From positions 1 to 35,622 of the forward strand of contig JABDBK010000018.1 in the NCBI GenBank assembly GCA_013288655.1: 35,622 bases of DNA, in the 5' to 3' direction. This document shows positions 1 through 8,078 of the stretch, one piece after another. The notes under the pieces were generated by a model that was not told the DNA's origin, searched no databases, and was given only the letters and a program-made list of their open reading frames with translations. Source of the DNA: Gammaproteobacteria bacterium (GTDB lineage: Bacteria; Pseudomonadota; Gammaproteobacteria; DSM-16500). Made by a program: the position numbers and the translations under genes. How positions within the stretch are numbered: the first letter of the stretch is position 1; each line of letters begins with the position of its first letter.

Positions 1-97
1 TAACCATTGTGTTAATTCTAACAATGCTTTTCTAATCAAGTACTTATCCTCTATATAGCTATTTTTATATTCATAAACATACGTTAATGGTAACTTT

Positions 98-1183
98 TTA
101 TGGGCATAAATGGAAGGGTGCTATCCTATTTTGATGAAATATATTGATTCTTTTTAAAAGAGATTCTGTTTTTTCCCACCCTAAGCAAGGATCAGTGATG
201 GACAATCCATCCAGATCAACAGTGGATGATGTACAGGCTTCCAATTTTTGATTGCCTTCTTTGAGATAGCTTTCAATCATGAAACCTTTCACCAGAGAAT
301 GAAGATCAGGTCGATCATCTAAATAACGCATGATTTCAAAAATAATTTCAGGTTGAGCTCCGGGATCTTTTTTACCGTTAATTAAACAATTATCATGACT
401 AACATCAATGATGACGGCAGGATTTTGTACTTGATGAAGTAGCATTTGTTTTTTGACTTCTTCAAGATGTGGAAGCGAGTAGTTGGGCGCTTGGTTAGAA
501 CCACGTAAAACTAAATGAGCATGCGGATTACCAGAAGTTTTTATTGCGTAGCCATCCATAGCGGCAACATGAGAATGTTGTGCTGCCACCACACTATTAA
601 CGCCAATAGCAAGAGCGCCATGCGTTGGGTTTTTCATTCCCACAGGACAGTTCGCTGCGGATGCAAAAATACGATGCTCGTGATCTTCACTGCTTCTCGC
701 GCCAATAGCAAACCAGGATACTAATTCTGAAAACCCACGAGCATTGTGGGTAAACAAGCATTCATCTGCGATGGGTAATCCCATTTCAACCACTTTGACC
801 ATCATATTTCGAGCATAATAAATGCCTGCTTCAATATCTGGTTCCGTAAATGGGTCTGGTTGATTTACAGGCCCCGTCCAGCCTTTTGTAGTACGCGGTT
901 TTTGTATATACGTACGCATCACAATTTTTAAAGCGTGTTTTACTTTTTCATTGACTTCTTTTAATCGTTGCGCATATTTAAAAACAGCTTCATCAGGCCA
1001 TGCAGAACAAGGCCCTACAATGACCAGTAATCGATCATCCTTGCCTTCTAAAATATGTTTTATTTCCTGTCTGTCACGCATGATTTTTTCATGCCCTTTG
1101 TCTGACAATGGGTATCGTCGAATCATTTCTTCCACTGATGGAAGCTTTTTAATAGGGATGTAGCTCATATACACAGCACTCAT
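98..1183 (-). CDS. aroG: Class I DAHP synthase (3-deoxy-7-phosphoheptulonate synthase)
   Basis: Condenses phosphoenolpyruvate with erythrose 4-phosphate, the first step of the shikimate pathway, in the cytosol. The 361-aa product matches the AroF/G/H family in length and carries the family's active-site segments in order: GPCS, KPRTTKGW, IGAR, CPVGMKN, the metal-ligand His in DVSHDN, the Glu in MIESYLKEGNQ and the Asp in SITDPCLGWE. The first ATG is chosen because AGG lies five bases upstream; a second ATG five codons in is possible. The middle segment (ADECLFTHN) differs from the E. coli GEFLDMITP stretch, so this is a divergent subgroup, and which amino acid feeds back on it cannot be read. 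The gene is divergent from trpE and shares an 80-bp regulatory gap with it, so co-control with tryptophan synthesis is likely. The choice among aroF, aroG and aroH symbols is arbitrary. Confidence 0.93.
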   Translation of the reverse strand: MSAVYMSYIPIKKLPSVEEMIRRYPLSDKGHEKIMRDRQEIKHILEGKDDRLLVIVGPCSAWPDEAVFKYAQRLKEVNEKVKHALKIVMRTYIQKPRTTKGWTGPVNQPDPFTEPDIEAGIYYARNMMVKVVEMGLPIADECLFTHNARGFSELVSWFAIGARSSEDHEHRIFASAANCPVGMKNPTHGALAIGVNSVVAAQHSHVAAMDGYAIKTSGNPHAHLVLRGSNQAPNYSLPHLEEVKKQMLLHQVQNPAVIIDVSHDNCLINGKKDPGAQPEIIFEIMRYLDDRPDLHSLVKGFMIESYLKEGNQKLEACTSSTVDLDGLSITDPCLGWEKTESLLKRINIFHQNRIAPFHLCP

Positions 1184-1203
1184 TTATACCTATATCTTTT
1201 TTA

Positions 1204-1232
1204 TTGACTGTAACGATGTAATGCTATATCAT
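1204..1232 (+). promoter_or_regulatory. Sigma70-type promoter of the trp operon
   Basis: TTGACT (1204-1209), a 17-base spacer and TATCAT (1227-1232) match the -35/-10 consensus at five of six positions each. Transcription would start near 1239, leaving a leader of only about 25 bases before the trpE ATG. That is too short for a leader peptide and attenuator. A GAGG ribosome-binding site lies at 1252-1255. Confidence 0.7.
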
Positions 1233-1237
1233 TACAT
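1216..1237. promoter_or_regulatory. Palindromic operator, probable TrpR site
   Basis: A 22-bp inverted repeat, ATGTAATG-C-TATA-T-CATTACAT, has one mismatched pair. It covers the -10 box of the trpE promoter and sits between the divergent DAHP synthase gene and trpE. Its 18-bp core begins GTA and ends TAC, like the enterobacterial trp operator, but lacks the CTAG half-site centre. Because trpR is the last gene of this operon, TrpR-tryptophan is the natural ligand. The site could also control the DAHP synthase gene. Assignment to TrpR is inference. Confidence 0.6.
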
Positions 1238-1263
1238 GAGTACAGTATAACGAGGATTGAGAA

Positions 1264-2712
1264 ATGACGCAACCATTAACATTCATTGAATTTCAAGCCT
1301 TGGCACAACATGCCAAGCGCATAGCGGTTTTCCATGAAATTCCGATGGGTACCTTAACACCTGTCCATAGTTATCGTCTTCTCAGCGAAATATACGGAGA
1401 CAATGGAGTCATATTGGAAAATCTTCTCGAGCAAGAATCAAGGCGTTACTCTTATATTTGTTTTGATCCCATTGCTTCCCTTGTCATTCATTCAGGTGAT
1501 AATGAAGATCCTTTGACTAAGTTACGAAATTTGCAATCGCAATATGCATTTGCCACGCGAGGCACAGTTGCTAATTTGATTAATTGTGCAATGGGATTAG
1601 TGACTTATGATACTGTACGCTATTTTGAAAATATCTCTGATCGTCATCCCAAAGATCCCCAATTACCTATTATGTTGTTTAATTTTTATACTATAAGTCT
1701 GACATTTGACCATAAAAATAAATCGCTTTTAATCAGTATCGTGGTTGAGGTAAGTGATGATCATCAAGCGGATTATCAAAAAGCGCAGCATAAAATTGAT
1801 GAAACCATTCAACTTTTGGTTTCGGTATTACCAAAAGTGGATTCACTACCAATATCTTATTCAAGCGCAAAAATTGACGTTGATGTATCTGATGCTGATT
1901 TTATGGATAAAGTAGAAAAAGCAAAAACATACATTGCCGCAGGAGATGCATTTCAAATTGTTCTCTCGCGATGTTTTAAGCGTCATTATGCTGTTGCCCC
2001 CTTAGATATTTACAAAACACTATGCCAAGTAAGCCCGTCACCTTTTATGTTTTATTTTCCTATTGAAGCGGGTGTTATCTTGGGTGCATCACCTGAAAGA
2101 ATGATTAGCGTGATTGACAAAAAGGTGGCAGTAAACCCCATTGCAGGTACTCGTAGGCGGATAGCTGGCAGCACAGATGAAGATATTAGCGCAGATTTAT
2201 TGAATGATAAAAAAGAATTAGCAGAACATATGATGTTGGTAGATCTCGCGCGTAATGACGTAGGGTCTGTGAGTGTTCCTGGCAGCGTCGTTGTAAATGA
2301 GCTATTAAAAGTAAAACATTATTCGCATGTGAGTCATATCACTTCGACTGTTACGGGTGAATTGCATGATAAATATGATATGTACGATGCATTTGCCGCT
2401 GCATTTCCAGCAGGAACCTTAAGCGGTGCACCAAAAATTCGCGCCATGGAAATTATCGATGAACTAGAATTTTCTCGTCGAGGCATGTATGGCGGGGCTG
2501 TTTGTCGAATAGATGCCAAAGGTAATTTCGATAGTTGTATTGCAATACGCATGGCTTCACTTCGAGATGGAATAGCAACAATTCGTACTGGCGCAGGGGT
2601 TGTTTATGATTCTAATCCTGCATCTGAAGCCCAAGAAACACATCAAAAAGCTCAATCGATGTTACATGCCATTGCTTTAGCACACGGAGAACATCATGAT
2701 ATTAATCATTGA
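1264..2712 (+). CDS. trpE: Anthranilate synthase component I
   Basis: Makes anthranilate from chorismate, using ammonia supplied by TrpG; first committed step to tryptophan. The 482-aa protein has the chorismate-binding fold motifs in order: GASPERM, NPIAGTRRR, LVDLARNDVG, LSGAPKIRAMEIIDELE, the GMYGGAV turn, and a C-terminal IRTGAGVVYDSNP followed by EAQETHQKAQ. It is somewhat shorter than the enterobacterial protein (about 520 aa). The N-terminal tryptophan-sensing segment, usually LLES, reads LLEQ here, so feedback sensitivity may differ. First gene of the trp operon, preceded by a GAGG site eight bases from ATG. Its 3' end overlaps trpG by 17 bp, which suggests translational coupling. Confidence 0.96.
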   Translation: MTQPLTFIEFQALAQHAKRIAVFHEIPMGTLTPVHSYRLLSEIYGDNGVILENLLEQESRRYSYICFDPIASLVIHSGDNEDPLTKLRNLQSQYAFATRGTVANLINCAMGLVTYDTVRYFENISDRHPKDPQLPIMLFNFYTISLTFDHKNKSLLISIVVEVSDDHQADYQKAQHKIDETIQLLVSVLPKVDSLPISYSSAKIDVDVSDADFMDKVEKAKTYIAAGDAFQIVLSRCFKRHYAVAPLDIYKTLCQVSPSPFMFYFPIEAGVILGASPERMISVIDKKVAVNPIAGTRRRIAGSTDEDISADLLNDKKELAEHMMLVDLARNDVGSVSVPGSVVVNELLKVKHYSHVSHITSTVTGELHDKYDMYDAFAAAFPAGTLSGAPKIRAMEIIDELEFSRRGMYGGAVCRIDAKGNFDSCIAIRMASLRDGIATIRTGAGVVYDSNPASEAQETHQKAQSMLHAIALAHGEHHDINH

Positions 2713-3298
2713 TAATTACGATAGTTTTACTCATAATCTTTTTCAAGCCATCGCAGTTTTTCATACCGATATACAAATCGTACGTAATGATAAAATCACT
2801 ATCGAAGAAGTGAAACGAATCAAACCAAGCGGCATTATTCTTTCGCCAGGACCAGGTCGCCCAGAAGATGCTGGTATCTGTGTGGATTTGGTTCGCACGA
2901 TAATCGAAGGGAAAATAAATCGTATTCCTTTATTAGGAGTTTGTCTTGGTCATCAAGCTATTGCCATTGCTTTAGGTGGTCGCGTGATTCAAGCACAAGA
3001 GATCATCCATGGTAAGCAAGATCATATTTTTCATCGCCAAGAGGGTATTTATAGTTCTGTTTCATTGCCATTTAAAGCAGGCCGTTATCACTCTCTGGTT
3101 GCGGAACGTCATTCACTGCCATCAACCATTATTATTGAAGCGGAAAATGAGCAAAAACTGGTGATGGGAATACGTCATCATGAACTTCCTCTCTATGGCG
3201 TACAATTTCATCCCGAATCAATTTTGACGCCAGAAGGTAAAACATTGTTACGCGCATTTGTTGCAATATGTGATGATTCAAGTGGAGTAGCCGCATGA
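2696..3298 (+). CDS. trpG: Anthranilate synthase glutamine amidotransferase subunit
   Basis: Releases ammonia from glutamine for TrpE. The 200-aa protein is a stand-alone class I glutamine amidotransferase: NYDSFTHN at the start, the oxyanion loop SPGPGRPEDAG (residues 50-60), the nucleophile Cys83 in LGVCLGHQ, and the His/Glu pair in VQFHPES near the C-terminus. It is not fused to trpD, unlike in E. coli. The start ATG lies inside the last codons of trpE, and its stop overlaps the trpD start as ATGA, typical of coupled genes. It could also serve as PabA for folate synthesis, as in bacteria with one shared subunit; the sequence does not decide this. Confidence 0.95.
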   Translation: MILIIDNYDSFTHNLFQAIAVFHTDIQIVRNDKITIEEVKRIKPSGIILSPGPGRPEDAGICVDLVRTIIEGKINRIPLLGVCLGHQAIAIALGGRVIQAQEIIHGKQDHIFHRQEGIYSSVSLPFKAGRYHSLVAERHSLPSTIIIEAENEQKLVMGIRHHELPLYGVQFHPESILTPEGKTLLRAFVAICDDSSGVAA

Positions 3299-4305
3299 TA
3301 CTCAAGTCAAGTATAGAAAAATTAATGCGCGGAGAAGATTTGGACGGTATAGTTTGTCAACAGGTGCTTGATGAAATGCTGGATCCTAGCGTGAATCCTT
3401 TACAAATTGCCGCGTTTCTTACTTTATTGCGCGCCAAAAAAGAAACGGCTGAAGAGTTAACAGCGATAGTTAAAGCATTGCGTGCCAAGATGATCGTTGT
3501 TCCAAGTCGTTTAAAAATGCTTGATATTGTTGGAACCGGCGGTGATGGATTCAATACCATTAATATTTCCACTGGCAGTGCTATACTAGCTGCCAGTTGT
3601 GGAGTGAAAGTAGCAAAACATGGTAACCGATCTGTTTCATCTCTCGCAGGTTCTGCTGATGTGCTTGAAGCTCTGGGTGTCAACATCCAATTAACACCAA
3701 ACCAGATAATCCAATGTATCGATGAAATCGGTATTGGTTTTTGTTATTCGCCAAATTTTCATCCTATGACACAAGCATTAAGGTCTTTTAGAAAACAACT
3801 TAATGTTCCTACCACTTTTAATCTTTTAGGGCCATTATTAAATCCAGCAAATGCGGCGCATATTTTACTAGGCGTATTGGACGAAGCATTAATACCCATG
3901 ATGGCGGATGTGTTAATTCAAACGGGCAGCGATCGATCTGTCATTGTTCACGGTAGTGGACTGGATGAAATCAGTTGTGTGGGTCCTGTCAAGATGATCG
4001 AAGTGAATGGCAATGAAAAAATTGAATCTATTCTTGATCCATTAAATTTTGGATTTGCACGCTGTAGTATAGAAGATTTACGTGGCGGCGATGCAAGGAT
4101 CAACACGCAACTATTATTAGATACGTTTAAAGGTAAACGTGGACCCATTGCAGAAACACTGATTTTAAATGCCGCAGTTGCACTTTATATATATGGTATC
4201 CATTCATCGATTGCAGAAGCCATTTCACATGTGAGTGATAATCTATATCGTGGTGCTGCTTTAACACTATTAAATAAATGGATCGAATTTTCTTATGATG
4301 AATAA
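3295..4305 (+). CDS. trpD: Anthranilate phosphoribosyltransferase
   Basis: Transfers the phosphoribosyl group of PRPP to anthranilate. The 336-aa protein has the hallmark PRPP/anthranilate motifs: DIVGTGGDGFNTINIST, VAKHGNRSVSSLAGSADVLEALG, and NLLGPLLNPA. Length is normal for a stand-alone TrpD. The start overlaps the trpG stop (ATGA), and the 3' end overlaps trpC by 8 or 11 bp depending on which of two tandem trpC ATGs is used. Confidence 0.96.
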   Translation: MILKSSIEKLMRGEDLDGIVCQQVLDEMLDPSVNPLQIAAFLTLLRAKKETAEELTAIVKALRAKMIVVPSRLKMLDIVGTGGDGFNTINISTGSAILAASCGVKVAKHGNRSVSSLAGSADVLEALGVNIQLTPNQIIQCIDEIGIGFCYSPNFHPMTQALRSFRKQLNVPTTFNLLGPLLNPANAAHILLGVLDEALIPMMADVLIQTGSDRSVIVHGSGLDEISCVGPVKMIEVNGNEKIESILDPLNFGFARCSIEDLRGGDARINTQLLLDTFKGKRGPIAETLILNAAVALYIYGIHSSIAEAISHVSDNLYRGAALTLLNKWIEFSYDE

Positions 4306-5098
4306 ACTTGAAACGATAGTAGCGCAAAAACAATTTGAAGTGGCAGAATTATATCAATCTATCGCTCAAAACCCTATTAGCCATGCTATGACGAAAATAT
4401 TGCGCGGCGAATTACCAATAAAAAAAGATAATCTATTTAAACGTGCATTATCATCTTCTTCTCTTGCGGTCATTGCGGAAATTAAACGTAAATCACCTAG
4501 CAAAGGTACCATCGCATCTATCATAAATCCGGCTGATTTAGCACAACGTTACATTTCAGGTGGCGCGAGTGTTTTATCTATTTTAACAGATAAGTGTTTC
4601 TTTGATGGAGATATTCAAGATATTATCCAGGTAAAAAAAACTCATTCATCAGTTCCTATTCTACGAAAAGATTTCATCATTGATGAGATACAAATTGCAG
4701 AAGCACTGGTAGCAGGAGCAAGTGCTATATTGTGTATAGTTGCGGTTTTAGGCACGAAAACTAAATCATTGCTAAATTATGCGCGTTCACTCGGTCTAGA
4801 TGTGCTTGTTGAGATTCACGATGAAAATGAACTGGATATTGCCTTAGAAAGTGGAGCAGATATCATTGGTATTAACAATCGTAATCTCAATACGTTTATT
4901 GTTGATACAGAACGTTCTCTACAATTAGTCGAGAAAATTCCTACTTCTATCATTAAAGTTGCTGAATCAGGAATTACAACACCAGTGATGGCACGTGAAT
5001 ATCACCAAGCTGGGTTTAATGCCGTTCTTATTGGCGAGGCATTGGTAAGATCTCCATATCCAGAGCAATTTATTAGGGAGTGTCGCAATGCTTGTTGA
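4295..5098 (+). CDS. trpC: Indole-3-glycerol-phosphate synthase
   Basis: Closes the indole ring from CdRP. The 267-aa TIM barrel shows AEIKRKSPSKG (phosphate and catalytic Lys region), LRKDFIIDEIQI, GINNRNLNTF and VAESGI, all family signatures. It is a single-function enzyme, with trpF a separate gene, in contrast to the TrpCF fusion of enterobacteria. Two adjacent ATG codons (4295 and 4298) can start it. The last 11 bases overlap trpF. Confidence 0.96.
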   Translation: MMNKLETIVAQKQFEVAELYQSIAQNPISHAMTKILRGELPIKKDNLFKRALSSSSLAVIAEIKRKSPSKGTIASIINPADLAQRYISGGASVLSILTDKCFFDGDIQDIIQVKKTHSSVPILRKDFIIDEIQIAEALVAGASAILCIVAVLGTKTKSLLNYARSLGLDVLVEIHDENELDIALESGADIIGINNRNLNTFIVDTERSLQLVEKIPTSIIKVAESGITTPVMAREYHQAGFNAVLIGEALVRSPYPEQFIRECRNAC

Positions 5099-5711
5099 TA
5101 TGATAAAAATTTGTGGCGTTCGCGATGCTGAAATAGCAAGAATATCCGCAGAAGCAGGAGCTCATCTAATTGGCATCGTTTTTCATGCTCACTCACCGCG
5201 TTATGTGAATATAGATCAAGCCATTGCAATATCAAGCGCAGCAAAAAATGCAGGCGCCTTACCGGTTGCTGTATTTGTTAATCAGACTGATATAGATATG
5301 CGAGCGATTTGTGAAGCTGCAGATATTCAAATCGTACAATTGCATGGCACACCCGCACGAGCCCATCACCATTTGCTACCTGATGAGTATCAAAGAATTT
5401 ATGTATTGAATGTCGCTGAGAACGGTGAATTAGTGACTGATAAGGGTTTGCAATATTTAAATCCTGAGCGTGACATGATTTTAATTGATCATCATGATCC
5501 AGGCGAAGGAAAAATGATTAATTTTACCGGGTTTAATTATCCATTTCAATTTCCTTGGTTACTTGCTGGCGGCTTAACTCCGGATAATGTAGCTACCATG
5601 GTCGATGCATTACAACCTCATGGCGTGGATGTATCAAGTGGTGTTGAGGTATCGAAAGGACAGAAAGATATTTCCCTGATTAAACAATTTATAACGGTAG
5701 TGAAAAAATGA
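5088..5711 (+). CDS. trpF: Phosphoribosylanthranilate isomerase
   Basis: Isomerises phosphoribosylanthranilate to CdRP. The 207-aa barrel starts with the catalytic-Cys motif KICGVRD, then FHAHSPRYV, VQLHG, the acid in LIDHHDPGEGK (usual form has GGTGK), LAGGLTPDNV and the phosphate site VDVSSGVEVSKGQKD. The start at 5088 is supported by an AGGGAG ribosome-binding site five bases upstream, inside the end of trpC; an in-frame ATG at 5100 is the alternative. The stop overlaps the trpB start (ATGA). Confidence 0.94.
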   Translation: MLVDMIKICGVRDAEIARISAEAGAHLIGIVFHAHSPRYVNIDQAIAISSAAKNAGALPVAVFVNQTDIDMRAICEAADIQIVQLHGTPARAHHHLLPDEYQRIYVLNVAENGELVTDKGLQYLNPERDMILIDHHDPGEGKMINFTGFNYPFQFPWLLAGGLTPDNVATMVDALQPHGVDVSSGVEVSKGQKDISLIKQFITVVKK

Positions 5712-6886
5712 TGAATACGATAGGGCGTTATGATGAATTTGGTGGTACTTATGTTGCTGAAATATTAATGCAACCTATTAATGAACTGCGTGCTGCCTGG
5801 AATGAAGCTAAAAGTGACGAAGCATTTACGAAAGCTTTGTTTGATATATTAAAAAATTATGCAGGGAGGCCGACTGCATTAACAGAAGTACCTTATTTTT
5901 CTGCCAAAATCAAGGGACCCAGGATTTACTTAAAACGAGAAGATTTGCTGCATACGGGTGCGCATAAATTAAATAATGCATTAGGACAATGTTTATTAGC
6001 AAAACGCATGGGAAAAACTCGTGTGATTGCTGAAACAGGAGCAGGCCAACATGGTGTTGCAACTGCAGCAGCCTGTGCACGCCTTGGATTGACCTGCATA
6101 GTTTATATGGGAAGTAAGGATATGAAGCGCCAGGCTCCTAATGTGTCGCGCATGCAACTCATGGGTGCGACAGTTATTCCTGTCGAAAATGGATCAGCAA
6201 CCTTAAAAGATGCTGTCAATCAAGCCTTGCGTGATTGGTCTGAATCCTATAGCGACACACACTATTGTCTGGGTTCTGCCTTGGGCCCTCACCCTTTTCC
6301 AGAAATGGTCGCTGAATTTCAATCTGTTATAGGTCGTGAGTGTCGTGAACAATGTCAGCAACAATTTGGCGCTATGCCTAATATAGTAATTGCCTGTGTG
6401 GGAGGAGGGTCTAATGCGATTGGTATATTTTCAGAGTTTTTATCAGATCATCACATCCAGCTTATAGGTGTAGAAGCAGGCGGCACAGGAAAGGAGTTAG
6501 GTCAACATGCCGCTAGATTTTATACTGCAACACCTGGTGTTTTACATGGTTGTTATACCTATGTACTTCAAAATTCAGAAGGTCAAATTGCTGAAACGGC
6601 TTCTATTTCTGCTGGTTTAGATTATCCTGCGGTGGGCCCTCAACATGCGCAACTTTATAAAAATAAACGTGTCGAATACGTTGCGGTTGCCGATGATGAA
6701 GCATTAGCTGCGTTACAATTATTAGCACGTACTGAAGGCATTATCTGTGCATTAGAATCAGCCCATGCGCTGGCTTACTTAGTCAAAATTGCAAATCAAC
6801 TTCCAAAAAATTTCAGTGTAGTAGTGAACTTATCTGGCAGAGGAGATAAAGATTTGCCGCAAATCATGGCAAGGGAGAATGTGTAA
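5708..6886 (+). CDS. trpB: Tryptophan synthase beta chain
   Basis: PLP enzyme that condenses indole with serine. The 392-aa protein has the Schiff-base Lys87 in HTGAHKLNN, at the same residue number as in Salmonella TrpB. Other motifs are AETGAGQHG, SRMQLMGA, the PLP phosphate loop CVGGGSNAIG, and the C-terminal NLSGRGDKD. The N-terminal GRYDEFGGTYV is typical of TrpB1, the form that complexes with TrpA. The stop codon directly abuts the trpA ATG. Confidence 0.97.
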   Translation: MMNTIGRYDEFGGTYVAEILMQPINELRAAWNEAKSDEAFTKALFDILKNYAGRPTALTEVPYFSAKIKGPRIYLKREDLLHTGAHKLNNALGQCLLAKRMGKTRVIAETGAGQHGVATAAACARLGLTCIVYMGSKDMKRQAPNVSRMQLMGATVIPVENGSATLKDAVNQALRDWSESYSDTHYCLGSALGPHPFPEMVAEFQSVIGRECREQCQQQFGAMPNIVIACVGGGSNAIGIFSEFLSDHHIQLIGVEAGGTGKELGQHAARFYTATPGVLHGCYTYVLQNSEGQIAETASISAGLDYPAVGPQHAQLYKNKRVEYVAVADDEALAALQLLARTEGIICALESAHALAYLVKIANQLPKNFSVVVNLSGRGDKDLPQIMARENV

Positions 6887-7675
6887 ATGAAAAAAATATC
6901 ACGTATAGAGAAATTATTTACAAACCAACAAAAAGCTTGTATTGCTTACTTAACAGCGGGGGATGGCGGCATACAACATACCCTCGATGCGGCCATGGCC
7001 TTAATTGATGGCGGAGCCAATTTGTTAGAAATAGGTATTCCATTTTCCGATCCTGTTGCGGATGGTCCTGTGATACAGCGCGCTAGCCAGCGAGCGATTT
7101 CAGCCGGTACTACGCTCAAAGATGTGTTATGGCTAGTTAAAGAAATTCGTCAAGTGAGCGATATTCCTCTTGTTTTATTTAGCTATTTAAATCCAATATT
7201 AGCAGGGTCTCAGTCTGACTTTTTTAGTGAAGCCAAAAATGCTGGTGTTGACGGTCTCTTATTGGTCGATTGTCCTATAGAAGAATCAACATTTATTCGT
7301 GATGCTTGTATGACAAATCAAATGGATCTCATTTATGTTATTGCTCCTTCAACACCTATGTCGCGTATTCAATACATTAATGAACACGGGAAAGGGTTTT
7401 TATATTACGCTTGCCGAAAAGGAACAACGGGTGTACGTGATGGTTTACCGGATGGATTTCAAGAAAAACTAGCATCTATTAAAGCCATTCTGAACTTACC
7501 CATTGTGGTAGGTTTTGGTATATCAAATAACGAAATGGCTAAAGAAGTTTGTAAAATTGCTGATGGTGTTGTAGTAGGTTCTTTATTTGTTAAGGCATTA
7601 GAAGATGGATTACCCTTAGTATCTTTATCTAAACTTGCTCAACATATTTTTGCAATGAATCTCAATTCAGATTGA
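6887..7675 (+). CDS. trpA: Tryptophan synthase alpha chain
   Basis: Splits indole-3-glycerol phosphate to indole and channels it to TrpB. The 262-aa barrel has the catalytic pair Glu48 (LLEIGIPFSDP) and Asp59 (VADGPVIQRA). The flexible loop reads YYACRKGTTGVRDG in place of the common YxxSRxGVTG, and phosphate-binding GFGIS and GVVVGSLFV follow. It starts immediately after the trpB stop, so expression is coupled. A 55-bp gap separates it from trpR. Confidence 0.96.
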   Translation: MKKISRIEKLFTNQQKACIAYLTAGDGGIQHTLDAAMALIDGGANLLEIGIPFSDPVADGPVIQRASQRAISAGTTLKDVLWLVKEIRQVSDIPLVLFSYLNPILAGSQSDFFSEAKNAGVDGLLLVDCPIEESTFIRDACMTNQMDLIYVIAPSTPMSRIQYINEHGKGFLYYACRKGTTGVRDGLPDGFQEKLASIKAILNLPIVVGFGISNNEMAKEVCKIADGVVVGSLFVKALEDGLPLVSLSKLAQHIFAMNLNSD

Positions 7676-7730
7676 TACATAGACATTCTTTTGTAATGAT
7701 ACGTTCATCTTTGAAATTAAAGGAGTCGCT

Positions 7731-8006
7731 ATGAGCTCGAATGGTTGGCATGTTTTCATACAGTGGTGTTTGGCCGCAAAAAACGAGAAGATGTTATCTT
7801 CATTGCTTGGATTGTTGTTAACACAAGAAGAAAAAGAAAGCATTGCATCACGTTGTCTGATCATAATGGAATTGATAAAGCATGAAAAAACGCAACGAGA
7901 TATAGCGGCTGATTTGAATGTCAGCATTGCTAAGATTACGCGTGGTTCAAACGAACTGAAAAGAATGCCTACTATGCTAATCGAATTTTTAAAAGAAAAT
8001 ATGTAA
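7731..8006 (+). CDS. trpR: Trp operon repressor
   Basis: Tryptophan-dependent DNA-binding repressor. The 91-aa protein aligns over its length with E. coli TrpR (108 aa): the dimerisation helices, LLTQEEKESIASR, then the helix-turn-helix with QRDIAADLNVSIAKITRGSNELK, where ITRGSN is the family signature. AAGGAG lies six bases before the ATG. Placement as the last gene of the trp operon implies autoregulation, unlike the unlinked trpR of E. coli. The palindrome at 1216-1237 is its likely operator. Confidence 0.93.
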   Translation: MSSNGWHVFIQWCLAAKNEKMLSSLLGLLLTQEEKESIASRCLIIMELIKHEKTQRDIAADLNVSIAKITRGSNELKRMPTMLIEFLKENM

Positions 8007-8008
8007 CT

Positions 8009-8061
8009 CCCCAGGTCCGTCATTGCGAGCCCAGCGCTTTTTGCTGGGCGCGGCAATCCAG
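8009..8061. repeat. REP-like palindromic repeat (CGTCATTGCGAG...GCAATCCAG)
   Basis: A nested inverted repeat lies between the convergent trpR and DUF4142 genes. ATTGC (8022-8026) pairs with GCAAT (8053-8057), and GCCCAGC (8029-8035) pairs with GCTGGGC (8043-8049), with an 8-base loop. The outer text CGTCATTGCGAG...GCAATCCAG is a form I recognise as a dispersed intergenic repeat in several proteobacteria. Its GC content stands out from the surroundings. It may also end transcription from both sides, although no T-tract follows. Confidence 0.6.
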
Positions 8062-8078
8062 AAATTTATTCGATAACT

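Noticed and set aside
4-27. Imperfect hairpin (CAT..TGTTA/TAACA..ATG) as terminator of the DAHP synthase gene
   Set aside because: The stem is short and bulged and has no T-tract on the relevant strand; the gene's terminator is not identified.
7693-7706. GTAATGATAC half-site of the trp palindrome upstream of trpR
   Set aside because: Only half of the inverted repeat is present and no promoter could be fitted around it; six bases plus an AT-rich tail match easily by chance.
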